NCBI RefSeq assembly: GCF_002950945.1
Contig: NZ_CP012673.1
Span: 1,612,001 to 1,676,000, forward strand
Direction of reading: 5' to 3'
Source of the DNA: Sorangium cellulosum
GTDB taxonomy: Bacteria; Myxococcota_A; Polyangia; Polyangiales; Polyangiaceae
Length of the DNA stretch: 64,000 nt
Part shown: piece by piece, positions 17,073 through 27,258 of the stretch
Position numbering within the stretch: the stretch's first letter is position 1
Layout: each line of letters begins with the position of its first letter
The notes under the pieces: model-generated
What the model saw: the letters and a program-made list of their open reading frames with translations, nothing else
Told to the model about the DNA's origin: nothing
Database searches by the model: none
Translations under genes and position numbers: made by a program

Positions 17073-18605
17073 CTACGGCGCCCCCGCGGCGGGCTCGTCC
17101 GCTTGACCCTGACGCTCGGCCTTCACCACCTCGCGGCGAAGCGAGCGAGCCCCCGTGGAGAACCTCATGGCGTCGTCGTCCACCGCGCCGAGCTTCATGG
17201 CGAGCAGATCGACCACGTAGTTCTGGGGGACGTGCCACGGCAGCTTCGAACCCTGCTTCGGCAGGTCGCCCGCGGAGCGCTGCACATAACCCGACATCAG
17301 GCCGAGCAGCGGCCTGGGATCGAGCGTGGGTTCGTCCGGGTGCGCCAGGCACTGACGGTAGCCGTGGCGATCCATGTGATTGAGCAGGCGGCAGACGTAC
17401 GTCGAGGAGAGCTCCGCGCGGAGCGTCCACGAGGCGTTGGTGTAACCGATGCAGAGCGCGAAGTTCGGGACGTCGCTCAGCATCAACCCCTTGTAAAGGA
17501 ACGTCCGGCCGAGATCGACGACGTCGCCGTCGACCGTCACCTGGATGCCGCCGCAGACCTGGAGCGTCAGGCCCGTGGCGGTCACGATGATGTCCGCCGC
17601 GAGCTCCTTGCCGGACTCGAGCAGGATGCCGCCCTTCGTGAAGGTCCGGATCCGGTCGGTGACCACCGAGGCGCGCCCCGCCTTCATCGCGCGGAAGAAG
17701 TCGGCGTCGGGCACCAGGCAGAGGCGTTGATCCCACGGCTCGTAACGCGGCGTGAAGTGGGGGTCGATATCGACCTCCGGCGGCAGCTCTTTCTCGAGCC
17801 CGCTCCGGAGCATCCGCTTCGCCAGCCCCGGCGCGCGTCGGCAGAGCTGGTAAATGAAGGTGCTGATCGCCACGTTCTTCCAGCGGGCGACGCGGTAGGC
17901 GAGCCGCTCCGGCAAGAGCTCGCGGATCCGGTTCGCGATGGGATCCTCGGCCGGGATCGAGACGATGTACGTCGGCGAGCGCTGGAGCATCGTCACGTGC
18001 GCCGCCTCGGCGGCCATCGCGGGCACGAGCGTCACGGCCGTGGCGCCGCTGCCGATGACCACGACGCGCTTGCCGCGGTAGTCGAGATCTTCCGGCCACA
18101 CCTGGGGGTGCACCAGGAGCCCCTGGAAGTCCTCGCGGCCCGGGAAGATAGGGGTATGGCCGCTCTCGTAGCGGTAGTAGCCGCTGCAGACATAGAGAAA
18201 GCTGCAGGTGTAGCGGGCGCGCTCCCCGCGTTCGCCGACGTCCACCTCGACGGTCCACCGCGCGTCCTCGGAGGACCACGACGCGGATCGGACCCGCTGA
18301 CGGAACCGGATCTGCCGGTCGATGCCGTGCTCCCGGGCCGTGTCGCGCACGTACTCGCGGATCGACGGCCCGTCCGCGATCGCCTTGGCCTGCTTCCAGG
18401 GCCGGAAGGAATAGCCGAGCGTGAACATGTCCGAGTCCGAGCGGATGCCGGGATAACGGAACAGGTCCCAGGTGCCGCCGATGTCGTCGCGCGCCTCGAG
18501 GATCACGGCCCGCTTGCCAGGGCAGCGCGTCTTCAGGTGGTAGGCGGCGCCGATGCCGGAGATGCCGGCGCCCACGATCACGACATCGAAGTGCTCGACG
18601 GACAT
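17073..18605 (-). CDS. Flavin-containing monooxygenase, Baeyer-Villiger type
   Basis: A 510-residue FAD- and NADPH-dependent monooxygenase. The FAD-binding motif VGAGISGIGAAYHL lies at residues 11-24. The type I Baeyer-Villiger fingerprint is FQGLLVHPQVWP (Phe160 to Pro171, matching FxGxxxHxxxWP). The second Rossmann motif VVVIGSGATA follows at about 181-190, with the linker ATGL near ADIIVTATGLTLQ. The downstream region DVPNFALCIGYTNASWTLRAELSSTY is typical of the FMO/BVMO branch that acts on ketones or of related lipid and steroid monooxygenases. The ATG at 18605 has GAGGAG upstream. Monocistronic; substrate unknown. Confidence 0.93.
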   Translation of the reverse strand: MSVEHFDVVIVGAGISGIGAAYHLKTRCPGKRAVILEARDDIGGTWDLFRYPGIRSDSDMFTLGYSFRPWKQAKAIADGPSIREYVRDTAREHGIDRQIRFRQRVRSASWSSEDARWTVEVDVGERGERARYTCSFLYVCSGYYRYESGHTPIFPGREDFQGLLVHPQVWPEDLDYRGKRVVVIGSGATAVTLVPAMAAEAAHVTMLQRSPTYIVSIPAEDPIANRIRELLPERLAYRVARWKNVAISTFIYQLCRRAPGLAKRMLRSGLEKELPPEVDIDPHFTPRYEPWDQRLCLVPDADFFRAMKAGRASVVTDRIRTFTKGGILLESGKELAADIIVTATGLTLQVCGGIQVTVDGDVVDLGRTFLYKGLMLSDVPNFALCIGYTNASWTLRAELSSTYVCRLLNHMDRHGYRQCLAHPDEPTLDPRPLLGLMSGYVQRSAGDLPKQGSKLPWHVPQNYVVDLLAMKLGAVDDDAMRFSTGARSLRREVVKAERQGQADEPAAGAP

Positions 18606-18728
18606 GCTTGGCTCCTCGGGTTCGAGCGGGCGTTGGTGCAACGGCGCGAAGGATAATCCGGCGCGCCGCTCGCGGCGACGCGCGGCGGCCACCTTCTCGC
18701 GCCCGCCAGCTCGATGTAGAAAGGGGGC

Positions 18729-19967
18729 ATGCGACATCTTCTTCCTGTCCTGCTTTCTCTCACCCTCCTGGCCCCGTTAGGCTGCTCCTCCGACGAGGAT
18801 CCGGGCACCGGCGGCTCCGGTCCGACCAGCGGGGGGACGGGTGGCGGTGGTGGTGATGACGGCGACGGCGGAGGCGGCGCCGGCCCCGGCGGCGACGGCG
18901 GAGGCGGCGCTGGCCCCGGTGACGGCGGAGGCGGCGCTGGCCCCGGCGGCGACGGCGGAGGCGGCGCTGGCCCCGGTGACGGCGGAGGCGGCGCTGGCCC
19001 CGGTGACGGCGGAGGCGGCGCTGGCCCCGGTGACGGCGGAGGCGGCGCTGGCCCCGGTGACGGCGGAGGCGGCGCTGGCCCCGGTGACGGCGGAGGCGGC
19101 GCTGGCCCCGGTGACGGCGGAGGCGGCGCCGGCCCCGGCGGCGATGGCGGTGGTGGCGCCGGCGGCGGCACCTCGGAGCCGATCGGCGGCGCTCGCCCGG
19201 TCGACCTCTTCGTGCCGTCCAGCTACGAGGAGGGCACGCCGACGCCGCTCGTGATCCTCCTGCACGGCTACACCGCCAGCGGGAGCCTTCAGGAGGCGTA
19301 CTTCGCGCTCCAGCCGCTCGCCGAGGAGCGCGGCTTCCTCTACGCCCACCCGGACGGCACGATCGACGCCGACGGCAACGCCTTCTGGAACGCGACCGAC
19401 GCCTGCTGCAACTTCTACGGCAGCGAGGTCGACGACTCCGCCTATCTCCGGAGCGTGGTCGAGGACATCCAGGCCCGTTACACGGTGGATCCCAAGCGGA
19501 TCTTCTTCCTGGGCCACTCCAACGGCGGCTTCATGTCCTACCGCATGGCCTGCGATCACGCGGATCTCATCGCCGCCGTCGCCAGCCTCGCCGGCGCGAC
19601 GTTCGCCGATCCGGCCGACTGCACCCCCTCCGAGCCGGTCGCGGCGCTGCAGATCCACGGCACGGCCGACGAGACGGTCAACTACCTCGGCGCCACCTTC
19701 GGGGCCGCCTCGTACCCGGGCGCGCTCGAGACCGCGCAGCAATGGGCGGAGATCGGCGGCTGCGACACGGACCCGACGGAGGGGCCCACGCTGGACCTCG
19801 ACAGCGGGCTCGCCGGGGACGAGACGACCACGCAGGCGTTCACCGGCTGCGATCCCGGCGGGCACGCCGAGCTCTGGAGCATCGAGGGCGGGACGCACAT
19901 CCCGACGCTCGGGCCGGACTTCGCGCCGGCGGTGATCGACTTCCTGCTCGCCCACCCCAAGCCCTGA
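18729..19967 (+). CDS. Secreted esterase/PHB-depolymerase-like lipoprotein with Gly-rich linker
   Basis: A 412-residue lipoprotein of the LpqC/PHB-depolymerase alpha/beta-hydrolase group, related to feruloyl esterases. The signal peptide ends in LAPLGC (Cys19). Residues about 25-145 are a low-complexity spacer made of repeated GDGGGGAGP units. The catalytic domain starts at PVDLFVPSSYEEG, has the oxyanion-type HGYTASG, nucleophile elbow GHSNGG (Ser264), probable acid Asp314 (HGTADETVNY) and His390 (GGTHIPT). It would cleave ester bonds in polymers or plant-derived material outside the cell, tethered to the outer membrane. The start lies directly before the signal peptide, with the divergent monooxygenase gene 120 bp away. 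Confidence 0.92.
   Translation: MRHLLPVLLSLTLLAPLGCSSDEDPGTGGSGPTSGGTGGGGGDDGDGGGGAGPGGDGGGGAGPGDGGGGAGPGGDGGGGAGPGDGGGGAGPGDGGGGAGPGDGGGGAGPGDGGGGAGPGDGGGGAGPGDGGGGAGPGGDGGGGAGGGTSEPIGGARPVDLFVPSSYEEGTPTPLVILLHGYTASGSLQEAYFALQPLAEERGFLYAHPDGTIDADGNAFWNATDACCNFYGSEVDDSAYLRSVVEDIQARYTVDPKRIFFLGHSNGGFMSYRMACDHADLIAAVASLAGATFADPADCTPSEPVAALQIHGTADETVNYLGATFGAASYPGALETAQQWAEIGGCDTDPTEGPTLDLDSGLAGDETTTQAFTGCDPGGHAELWSIEGGTHIPTLGPDFAPAVIDFLLAHPKP
18870..19150 (+). repeat. In-frame minisatellite encoding GDGGGGAGP units
   Basis: About ten head-to-tail copies of a 27-bp unit (for example GACGGCGGAGGCGGCGCTGG plus seven further bases), some with a 3-bp insertion, encode the linker of the esterase lipoprotein. 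Near-identity at DNA level suggests recent expansion and likely length variation between strains. Confidence 0.92.
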
Positions 19968-20018
19968 GCGCGCGCCGCCGCCGCGCGGCGACGCTCGGTC
20001 CAGGCCGCGCGGCGACGC

Positions 20019-21128
20019 TCAATCCACGCGGACGACGGCGACCTGCGCCACCGTGCCGGGCGGCTCGACGTCGACGGTGACGAAGTGGCGCCCGATGCCG
20101 TCGAGCCGCTCGGGGATCGCGCCGCCGCCGCCGGAGATGTACGCGGGGATCCCCGCGTTCTCGAACGCATAGAACGAGTGGATGTGGCCGTAGAACGTGA
20201 GGTCCACGCGCCCGCCCGCGAGCAGCGTGAGCAGCTTGTTCGCCTCGGCCCGGCTCGCGAACGCGCCGTTGCGGGTGCCCACCGGATCGAGCGGCGCGAG
20301 GTGCATCGTGACCACGTGCAGGAGGTCCTGCCCCTCGGCGAGCCAGCCGGGGAGCCACTCGTAGACGAGCGGATCGAGCGTCGCGCTCGCCGAGTCGAGC
20401 ATCGTGAACTGCACGCCCCGGAACACGAAGCGGAAGTTCCCGCGGCCGAACCACTCGTGGTAGAGGTCGTCCCGCGTGCCGAGCTCGTGGTTGCCGAGCG
20501 TCGCGTAGCAGGGGAACGCGAGGGTCTTCATCTCGCGCTGGAACCGCTCGAGCTGCTCGGGCGAGCCGCGCGCGGTGAGATCACCGCTGATGAGCGCGAA
20601 GCGGATGCCCTCGGTCTCGTTCATCTTCGCGTAGATGTCTTGCACGCGGTCGATGTCCTCCTGGACGTCGGCGTAGACCGCGAACCGCCAGGGCTCGATC
20701 CGCGCCGCGTCGGGCGGGCGCAGCGAGAGGACGACCTCGGCGCCGGGCGGCACGGAGAGGCGGAAGGTGCGCTGGGTGGGGAAGGGCGCCTCGACGAGCT
20801 CCACGGGCACGCGCTCGTCCCCGACGCGGGCCGAGAGCTCGGCGTCGGGGAGCAGGTTCTCGATCGTGACCGTCCACGGACCGCCGGCGGGGTCGGTGAG
20901 GCGGATCGAGAGCGCGGGCGCGCTCGCCCAGAGCGAGATCTCGCCCGGCGCGATGCGGCGGATCGCCGCGAGCCCCTCGTCCACGACGACGCGCGCCTGT
21001 CCCGCGGCGCCTTGGCCCACCTCGAGATCGCGGCGCGCGCGGCCCTCGGCCACGTCGAGGCAGGAGAGGGCGAGCGGGGCGGCGAGGGCGAGCAGCAGGT
21101 GGAGAGAGGGTCTCGTGATCACGGTCAT
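20019..21128 (-). CDS. Secreted metallophosphoesterase lipoprotein
   Basis: A 369-residue calcineurin-like phosphoesterase. The N-terminus is a signal peptide ending at SCLDVAEG (lipobox-like LALSC). A beta-sandwich-like region to about residue 175 is followed by the phosphoesterase core: FAVYADVQED in place of the usual DxH, ISGDL (GD), TLGNHE (GNHE), VVTMHLAPLD and FYGHIHSF (GHxH). The first motif lacks the canonical His, as in some purple-acid-phosphatase-like lineages. The ATG at 21128 overlaps the stop of the upstream OMP gene (ATGA). A GTG at 21122 has better spacing from GGAGG and is an alternative. Probably acts in the periplasm on phosphoesters; substrate unknown. Confidence 0.85.
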   Translation of the reverse strand: MTVITRPSLHLLLALAAPLALSCLDVAEGRARRDLEVGQGAAGQARVVVDEGLAAIRRIAPGEISLWASAPALSIRLTDPAGGPWTVTIENLLPDAELSARVGDERVPVELVEAPFPTQRTFRLSVPPGAEVVLSLRPPDAARIEPWRFAVYADVQEDIDRVQDIYAKMNETEGIRFALISGDLTARGSPEQLERFQREMKTLAFPCYATLGNHELGTRDDLYHEWFGRGNFRFVFRGVQFTMLDSASATLDPLVYEWLPGWLAEGQDLLHVVTMHLAPLDPVGTRNGAFASRAEANKLLTLLAGGRVDLTFYGHIHSFYAFENAGIPAYISGGGGAIPERLDGIGRHFVTVDVEPPGTVAQVAVVRVD

Positions 21129-22276
21129 CCTCCGGGGCGAGCGAGCAGAGAGAGGCGCCCGACGTACGCGGAGCCCGCCTGCACGTCGGCGAGCAGGCCC
21201 CAGCGGGGCGAGGCGTAGAGCCGCGTTTGCAGGCCGAGGTGGCCCGGGACGCCGCTGCCGAGGCCGGGCATCTTCGCGCCGGCGGCGTACCCGTCGTGGC
21301 GGTGCTCGTAATAGAACTTGGTCTCGCCGCGCGGATACCCCTCGTGCCCGAGGTACATGCCGAAGGCGAAATGGGGGATCAGCAGCTCGTTCCCCTCGAA
21401 CGGGCGGCGGCCGTAGCGATAGGCCTCGACGCCGATCCCCCAGCCCATCTCCGCGAACGATCCCCGCAGCGTCGGCCCGATGTGCGCGAGATCCAGCCGG
21501 CCGCTCAGCGAGACCTCGCCGGTGGTGATCGAGAACTCGTCGGAGGTGTAGCGGTGATGGGTGAACGCGGCCTCGAGCTCGAGGAACGAGCCGTCCGCCG
21601 CGCGTGGGCTGTCCGGCGCGCCGGGGCCCAGGAAGCGATAGGCGGCCTCGGCGCGCAGGCGTGTATTGACGTCGTTCAGGGCAAACCAGCCTGAGCCCGA
21701 GAGCCGGACCGAGCGCAGCCGCAGATCCATGCCGGGCACGAGGAAAGTGCGGTAGGCGAACGTGGGGTCGTAGACGTAGGCCACGCCGAGCTGCGTCTCG
21801 ACCGAGGGCAACGTGGTGAGCGGGCTTCCGGTGCCGCCCTCGGGGGCGAGCACGCCATACGCATCCGCGAGCAGGGAGATGCCGAACAGGCCGGCGCCCG
21901 TCACGGTGGTGAGCACGATCGGCGCGATGACACGCCGCGAGGCCCCGAAGACCGCTGCGCTGCCGAGCCCGCCTATCGTGAGGCCCGCCCCCGCGCCCTC
22001 GAGCGCCAGGAGGCGCAGGGCCGTGCGCCGCTCGCCCAGGAGGAAGTGCCCGGTGCCGTGCACGAGCAGCCCGGGGACCACCGTGCCGGCGGCGGCGAGG
22101 GCGCGCCGCCCGGGGGAGACCTGCGGCGTGGGCGGCGCAGCGCTCGGCGCGACGGGCGCGGCGCTGGCCGGGGAGGTGGGGTTGTCCTTGCCCTCGTCGG
22201 CCTGGGCCGGCGCGGCCGCCGCGAGGAGGGCGAGTAGGGCGAAGAGAGGGCCTGTCGTACGCGGGGGCCTCGGCAT
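21125..22276 (-). CDS. Outer-membrane/secreted protein of unknown function, coupled to the phosphoesterase
   Basis: A 383-residue protein with a signal peptide (PLFALLALLAAAAPAQADEG), a Pro/Ala linker, a hydrophobic segment of about 100 residues (GTVVPGLLVHGTGHFLLGERRT..TTVTGAGLFGISLLAD), and a C-terminal part of alternating beta strands (VAYVYDPTFAYRTFLVPGMDLRLRSVRLSG). The latter resembles an outer-membrane beta-barrel. I do not recognise a named family. Its stop overlaps the start of the metallophosphoesterase gene, so the two are co-expressed and probably act at the same envelope site. The ATG at 22276 begins the signal peptide. Confidence 0.75.
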   Translation of the reverse strand: MPRPPRTTGPLFALLALLAAAAPAQADEGKDNPTSPASAAPVAPSAAPPTPQVSPGRRALAAAGTVVPGLLVHGTGHFLLGERRTALRLLALEGAGAGLTIGGLGSAAVFGASRRVIAPIVLTTVTGAGLFGISLLADAYGVLAPEGGTGSPLTTLPSVETQLGVAYVYDPTFAYRTFLVPGMDLRLRSVRLSGSGWFALNDVNTRLRAEAAYRFLGPGAPDSPRAADGSFLELEAAFTHHRYTSDEFSITTGEVSLSGRLDLAHIGPTLRGSFAEMGWGIGVEAYRYGRRPFEGNELLIPHFAFGMYLGHEGYPRGETKFYYEHRHDGYAAGAKMPGLGSGVPGHLGLQTRLYASPRWGLLADVQAGSAYVGRLSLLARPGG

Positions 22277-22335
22277 CGGGATGTTCGCGGCGGACGCGTA
22301 CCGTGGCACGGCCGCGTGGACTTTGCACGCCTGGG

Positions 22336-22507
22336 ACACCGATCACACGGATCGAGCGAAAAATAGACCGCCAAGGACGCCAAGGACGCCAAGGCGCCAA
22401 GGACGCCAAGATATTATCTCCTTCTTCTTGGCGTCCTTGGCGCCTTGGCGCCTTGGCGTTTCGAACTTCTGCTCGTTTCAGGCTGGTTCAACCCGTTGCC
22501 CTTCTAG
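22336..22507. repeat. Dispersed palindromic element, copy A
   Basis: A head (ACACCGATCAC), a long hairpin and a tail make up about 172 bp. The left arm 22367-22410 is built of CCGCCAAGGACGCCAAGG-type units and the right arm 22427-22458 is their complement (CTTGGCGTCCTTGGCGCC), with a TATTATCTCCTTC loop. The tail CTGCTCGTTTCAGGCTGG and TTCAACCCGTT ends at CTAG. A second copy with the same head, loop and tail is at 57.9-58.1 kb, so this is a mobile or repetitive unit rather than a simple terminator. Confidence 0.85.
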
Positions 22508-22625
22508 CGTGGGCTCTCGCGCGCTCACGACGGCGTACGCCGGACGCCGTCACCGGCTCATCGCGTGAACGCGGGTTCGTCGATCCTCGGACAGCTCGTC
22601 GCTGCCGCGCGCCCGCGCCCGCGCA

Positions 22626-23447
22626 TCACCCACGCGCCCTCACGAACTCGACCAGATCGGACAGGCCCTCGCCAGCGCCGTCAGCGCTCACGCCCAGCGC
22701 CTCGGCGGGCAGGCTCGAGCGATTGACCCAGAACGTCGGGTAGCCAAACCACCTGGCCCCCGCGGCGTCCCAGCCGGCGAACGCGGCGAACACGATCTCC
22801 TCCCGCCCGAGCCCGAGCGCGTCGACCGCGAGCTCATACGCGCGAGGATCGGGCTTGTAGGTCCTCGCCTGGTCGGCGCTGAGCGCGCGCTCGAACAGGC
22901 CCCCGAGGCGGGCGCTCGCGATGCAGGCCTCGAGCATCCGCGGCGTGAAATTCGAGAGGAACACGAGCCGGATGCCCGCGTCCCGCAGCGACCTGAGCGC
23001 CGGCAGCACGTCCGGCCACGCCCTGAGCTCGAGGTAGGCCCCGAGCAGCCGCGCCCGCTCACGCTCGCCGAGGTCGAGCTTCAGCATCGCTCCGGCGAAC
23101 GACAGCGCATCTCCCGTGACCTGCCAGAAGTCCACGTACCGCTGCGACGCGGTCCGGAGCCATGTGTACTCGAACTGCCGCACGCGCCAGGTGTCCATCA
23201 GGAGCGCGCCCTTGCCCGGAAACAGCTCCTCCGCGAGCGCGGCGATCGGCCGCGGGTCGAGGATCGGAAACGCATCGAAGGCGATCGCCTTGATCTTCGC
23301 CCGCGCGCCCGGCCGGGGCCGCGCCGGCCGGCGCTCCGCGGCGCACGAGGCGGACATTCCCAGCGGGGCGGACGCGAGGAGCCCTGCTCCGGCGGCCCCG
23401 GCGACAAGATCGAGAAATCCCCGGCGGTTCGAGAGGACAGGTGGCAT
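22626..23447 (-). CDS. Tat-exported HAD-superfamily hydrolase (haloacid dehalogenase type II-like)
   Basis: A 273-residue protein with a Tat-like signal (SNRRGFLDLVAGAAGAGLLASAPLG) followed by a HAD domain. Motif I is IKAIAFDAFPILDP (nucleophile Asp in FDAF). Motif II is LVFLSNFTPRML, motif III is around ARTYKPDPRAYELA, and motif IV is VFAAFAGWDAAGARWFGYPTFWVNR. Spacing and the segment AGWDAAGARWFG match L-2-haloacid dehalogenases. That would hydrolyse 2-halo acids, but an exported version is unusual and the real substrate may differ. It is divergent from a LysR regulator gene 230 bp away, which may control it. Confidence 0.85.
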   Translation of the reverse strand: MPPVLSNRRGFLDLVAGAAGAGLLASAPLGMSASCAAERRPARPRPGARAKIKAIAFDAFPILDPRPIAALAEELFPGKGALLMDTWRVRQFEYTWLRTASQRYVDFWQVTGDALSFAGAMLKLDLGERERARLLGAYLELRAWPDVLPALRSLRDAGIRLVFLSNFTPRMLEACIASARLGGLFERALSADQARTYKPDPRAYELAVDALGLGREEIVFAAFAGWDAAGARWFGYPTFWVNRSSLPAEALGVSADGAGEGLSDLVEFVRARG

Positions 23448-23674
23448 GAGGGCCTCGCAAGGTCATCCGACGTGCAACGTGATAGAACGCGCGAATGCTC
23501 GATCAAGCGCGTGTAACCGCACGCGTGGACTCCAGCGCATAACCCAGCGCGCGAGCGCGAGAAGAGCATGCGCGCTCCCCCGTTGCCCGGGCACCCTCCA
23601 TCTCCGTATACTCCCCCTGCGTCTTCGCATGGCGCTCCCCGCGCCGCGACCGCAGCGCCTCGCGCGCCGGAGCC

Positions 23675-24589
23675 ATGCTCGACTGGGACGACCTGCGCTT
23701 CTTCCTCGCCGTCGCGCGGCACGGCAGCCTCACCGCCGCGGCGCGCGCGCTCAAGGTCGCCCAGCCGACGGTGGGGCGGCGCGTCGAGGCGTTCGAGCGG
23801 CGGCTCGGGGCGAAGCTCTTCCGGCGCGCGCCGTCGGGGTTCGCGCTCTCGGCTGCGGGCGAGGGGATGCTGGCGCACGCCGAGCGCATGGAGCTCGAGG
23901 CGCTCGCCGCCGAGCGCGCCGCCGCCGGGCGCGACGCCGGGCTCTCCGGCCACCTGCGCGTCACCGCGTCCGAGTGGCTCGCCGTCCGCGTCCTCGGCCC
24001 GCTGCTCGTCCCCTTCCTCGCGCGCCACCCGGCCATCTCCGTCGACCTCATCGCCGACGCGCGCTGGCTCAGCCTGCCCCGGCGCGAGGCGGACATCGCG
24101 CTCCGCCCCGCCGCGTTCGAGCACCACGACGTCTTCCAGCGCGAGGTCGCGCGCCTCGGGTTCGGCCTCTACGCGTCCGACGTCTACCTCGCCGAGCGCG
24201 GCGCCCCGGACTTCGCGCGGCAGTGCGAGGGCCACGCCCTCGTGACGATGAACGACGACCCCCCGGCCGTCGCCGACCTCTCCTGGCTGCGCGCCGTCGC
24301 GGGGAAGGCCCACGTCGCCGCCCGCACCAACGGCCGCGAAGCGCAGGCCGCCATGGCCGCCGCGGGCGTGGGGCTCGTCTGCCTGCCACGGTACCTCGGC
24401 GACGCGACGGCGGGCCTGCGGCTCCTCGCGCCGCCGTCGCCGCCGCCCGAGCGCGCGTTGTGGCTCGGCGTCCACCGGGACACACGCGCCGTGCCGCGCG
24501 TGAAGGCGCTCGTCGCGCACCTCGCCGCCGCCCTCCGGCCGCTCGCGAAGGCCCTGCGCCCCGGCGCGCGCCCGCGGGCGATCAGGTGA
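23675..24589 (+). CDS. LysR-family transcriptional regulator
   Basis: A 304-residue LysR-type regulator. The N-terminal winged HTH is LDWDDLRFFLAVARHGSLTA followed by AARALKVAQPTVGRRVEAFERRLGAKLF. A helical linker and a periplasmic-binding-protein-like effector domain follow, beginning near residue 90 (LSGHLRVTASEWLAV). The QPTVGRRV recognition helix and the LSLPRREADIALRP strand resemble the subgroup often annotated as acting on single neighbouring genes. It is divergent from the HAD gene, the usual LysR layout. The start at 23675 has no strong ribosome site. Confidence 0.92.
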   Translation: MLDWDDLRFFLAVARHGSLTAAARALKVAQPTVGRRVEAFERRLGAKLFRRAPSGFALSAAGEGMLAHAERMELEALAAERAAAGRDAGLSGHLRVTASEWLAVRVLGPLLVPFLARHPAISVDLIADARWLSLPRREADIALRPAAFEHHDVFQREVARLGFGLYASDVYLAERGAPDFARQCEGHALVTMNDDPPAVADLSWLRAVAGKAHVAARTNGREAQAAMAAAGVGLVCLPRYLGDATAGLRLLAPPSPPPERALWLGVHRDTRAVPRVKALVAHLAAALRPLAKALRPGARPRAIR

Positions 24590-24598
24590 CGCGGGATC

Positions 24599-25135
24599 CT
24601 ACGGCTCGCCGCGCGCGATCTGACACGCCCGGTGATCGTCGAAGAACGACGTGCACTGGAACTGGAACGGGGTGTCGCACGCCGGCGCGCTGGAGCTCAG
24701 GCAGTCGAAGAGCGGCCCGATCCACCGCGCGGCCTGCTCGCAGCTCGTGTTCGGCCCGATGAAGATGTCCGTGGCCAGGCAGTCGAAATACGGCTGGGTC
24801 AGGTCGTTGCACGGGCGCGGCACGGCGAGCAGGTTGGCGCAGCGCTGGCGGCAGTCGTGCTCGGGGCACCCGGGATCGAAGTGCTCGCAGAAGGCGTGGC
24901 ACGACGCGAGCTGCGCCGCGGGGTCCGCGCCGGCCCCGGTCGAGCCGTCGCCGGTCGAGGTGCTCCCCCGCGAGCCCGTGCTCGACGCCGTGCTCGCGCC
25001 GGCGCCGCCGGGGTCCTCGGAGACGCCGTCGACGACGACGCTCCCGCCGCAGGCGCCCGCGGCGGCGAGCGCGACGCCCGCCCCCGCGAGCGCGACGCCC
25101 TTCGCCAGGCCTGTCCAACGCAGCGCTGCTCTCAT
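24599..25135 (-). CDS. Cys-rich lipoprotein of unknown function
   Basis: A 178-residue lipoprotein. The signal peptide KGVALAGAGVALAAAGACGG ends in a good lipobox (AAGAC), followed by a Ser/Thr/Gly-rich linker (GASTASSTGSRGSTSTGDGS). The mature domain has ten or more cysteines in pairs (ASCHAFCEHF, CPEHDCRQRCAN), suggesting a disulfide-bonded extracytoplasmic fold. Similar small Cys-rich lipoproteins are common in myxobacteria; function is unknown. It lies just downstream of typA on the same strand, 54 bp apart, and is convergent with the LysR gene. Confidence 0.8.
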   Translation of the reverse strand: MRAALRWTGLAKGVALAGAGVALAAAGACGGSVVVDGVSEDPGGAGASTASSTGSRGSTSTGDGSTGAGADPAAQLASCHAFCEHFDPGCPEHDCRQRCANLLAVPRPCNDLTQPYFDCLATDIFIGPNTSCEQAARWIGPLFDCLSSSAPACDTPFQFQCTSFFDDHRACQIARGEP

Positions 25136-25188
25136 CCGGGAATCTCCGCGGGCGCGGCGCGTCGCCTGCGAGGCGCGCGCCCCGCCGA

Positions 25189-27027
<1,839 letters not shown>

Positions 27028-27258
27028 ATACGGCGGCGGCCGTGTAGCACGCGCCCCACGGAGGAGCGAGCCCCACGTTCTCGAGCTCGAGCGCTCGCAG
27101 CGGACGCGGCGGGCGCGGCGGGCGCTCGGAGAGCGCGCGGCGACGCCCGCCGGGCCTCGCCGCCCGGCCCGAGGCCGCTCGCGCGGCCCGGAGGGTTCCC
27201 TTATCCTACGCGCGCCCCCGCGCGGCGTGAGGTCCCGCCCGGGCGCCGCACCCTCGCC

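Noticed and set aside
18870..19150. CRISPR-like array
   Set aside because: Units are contiguous with no unique spacers and stay in frame with a lipoprotein. It is a coding minisatellite.
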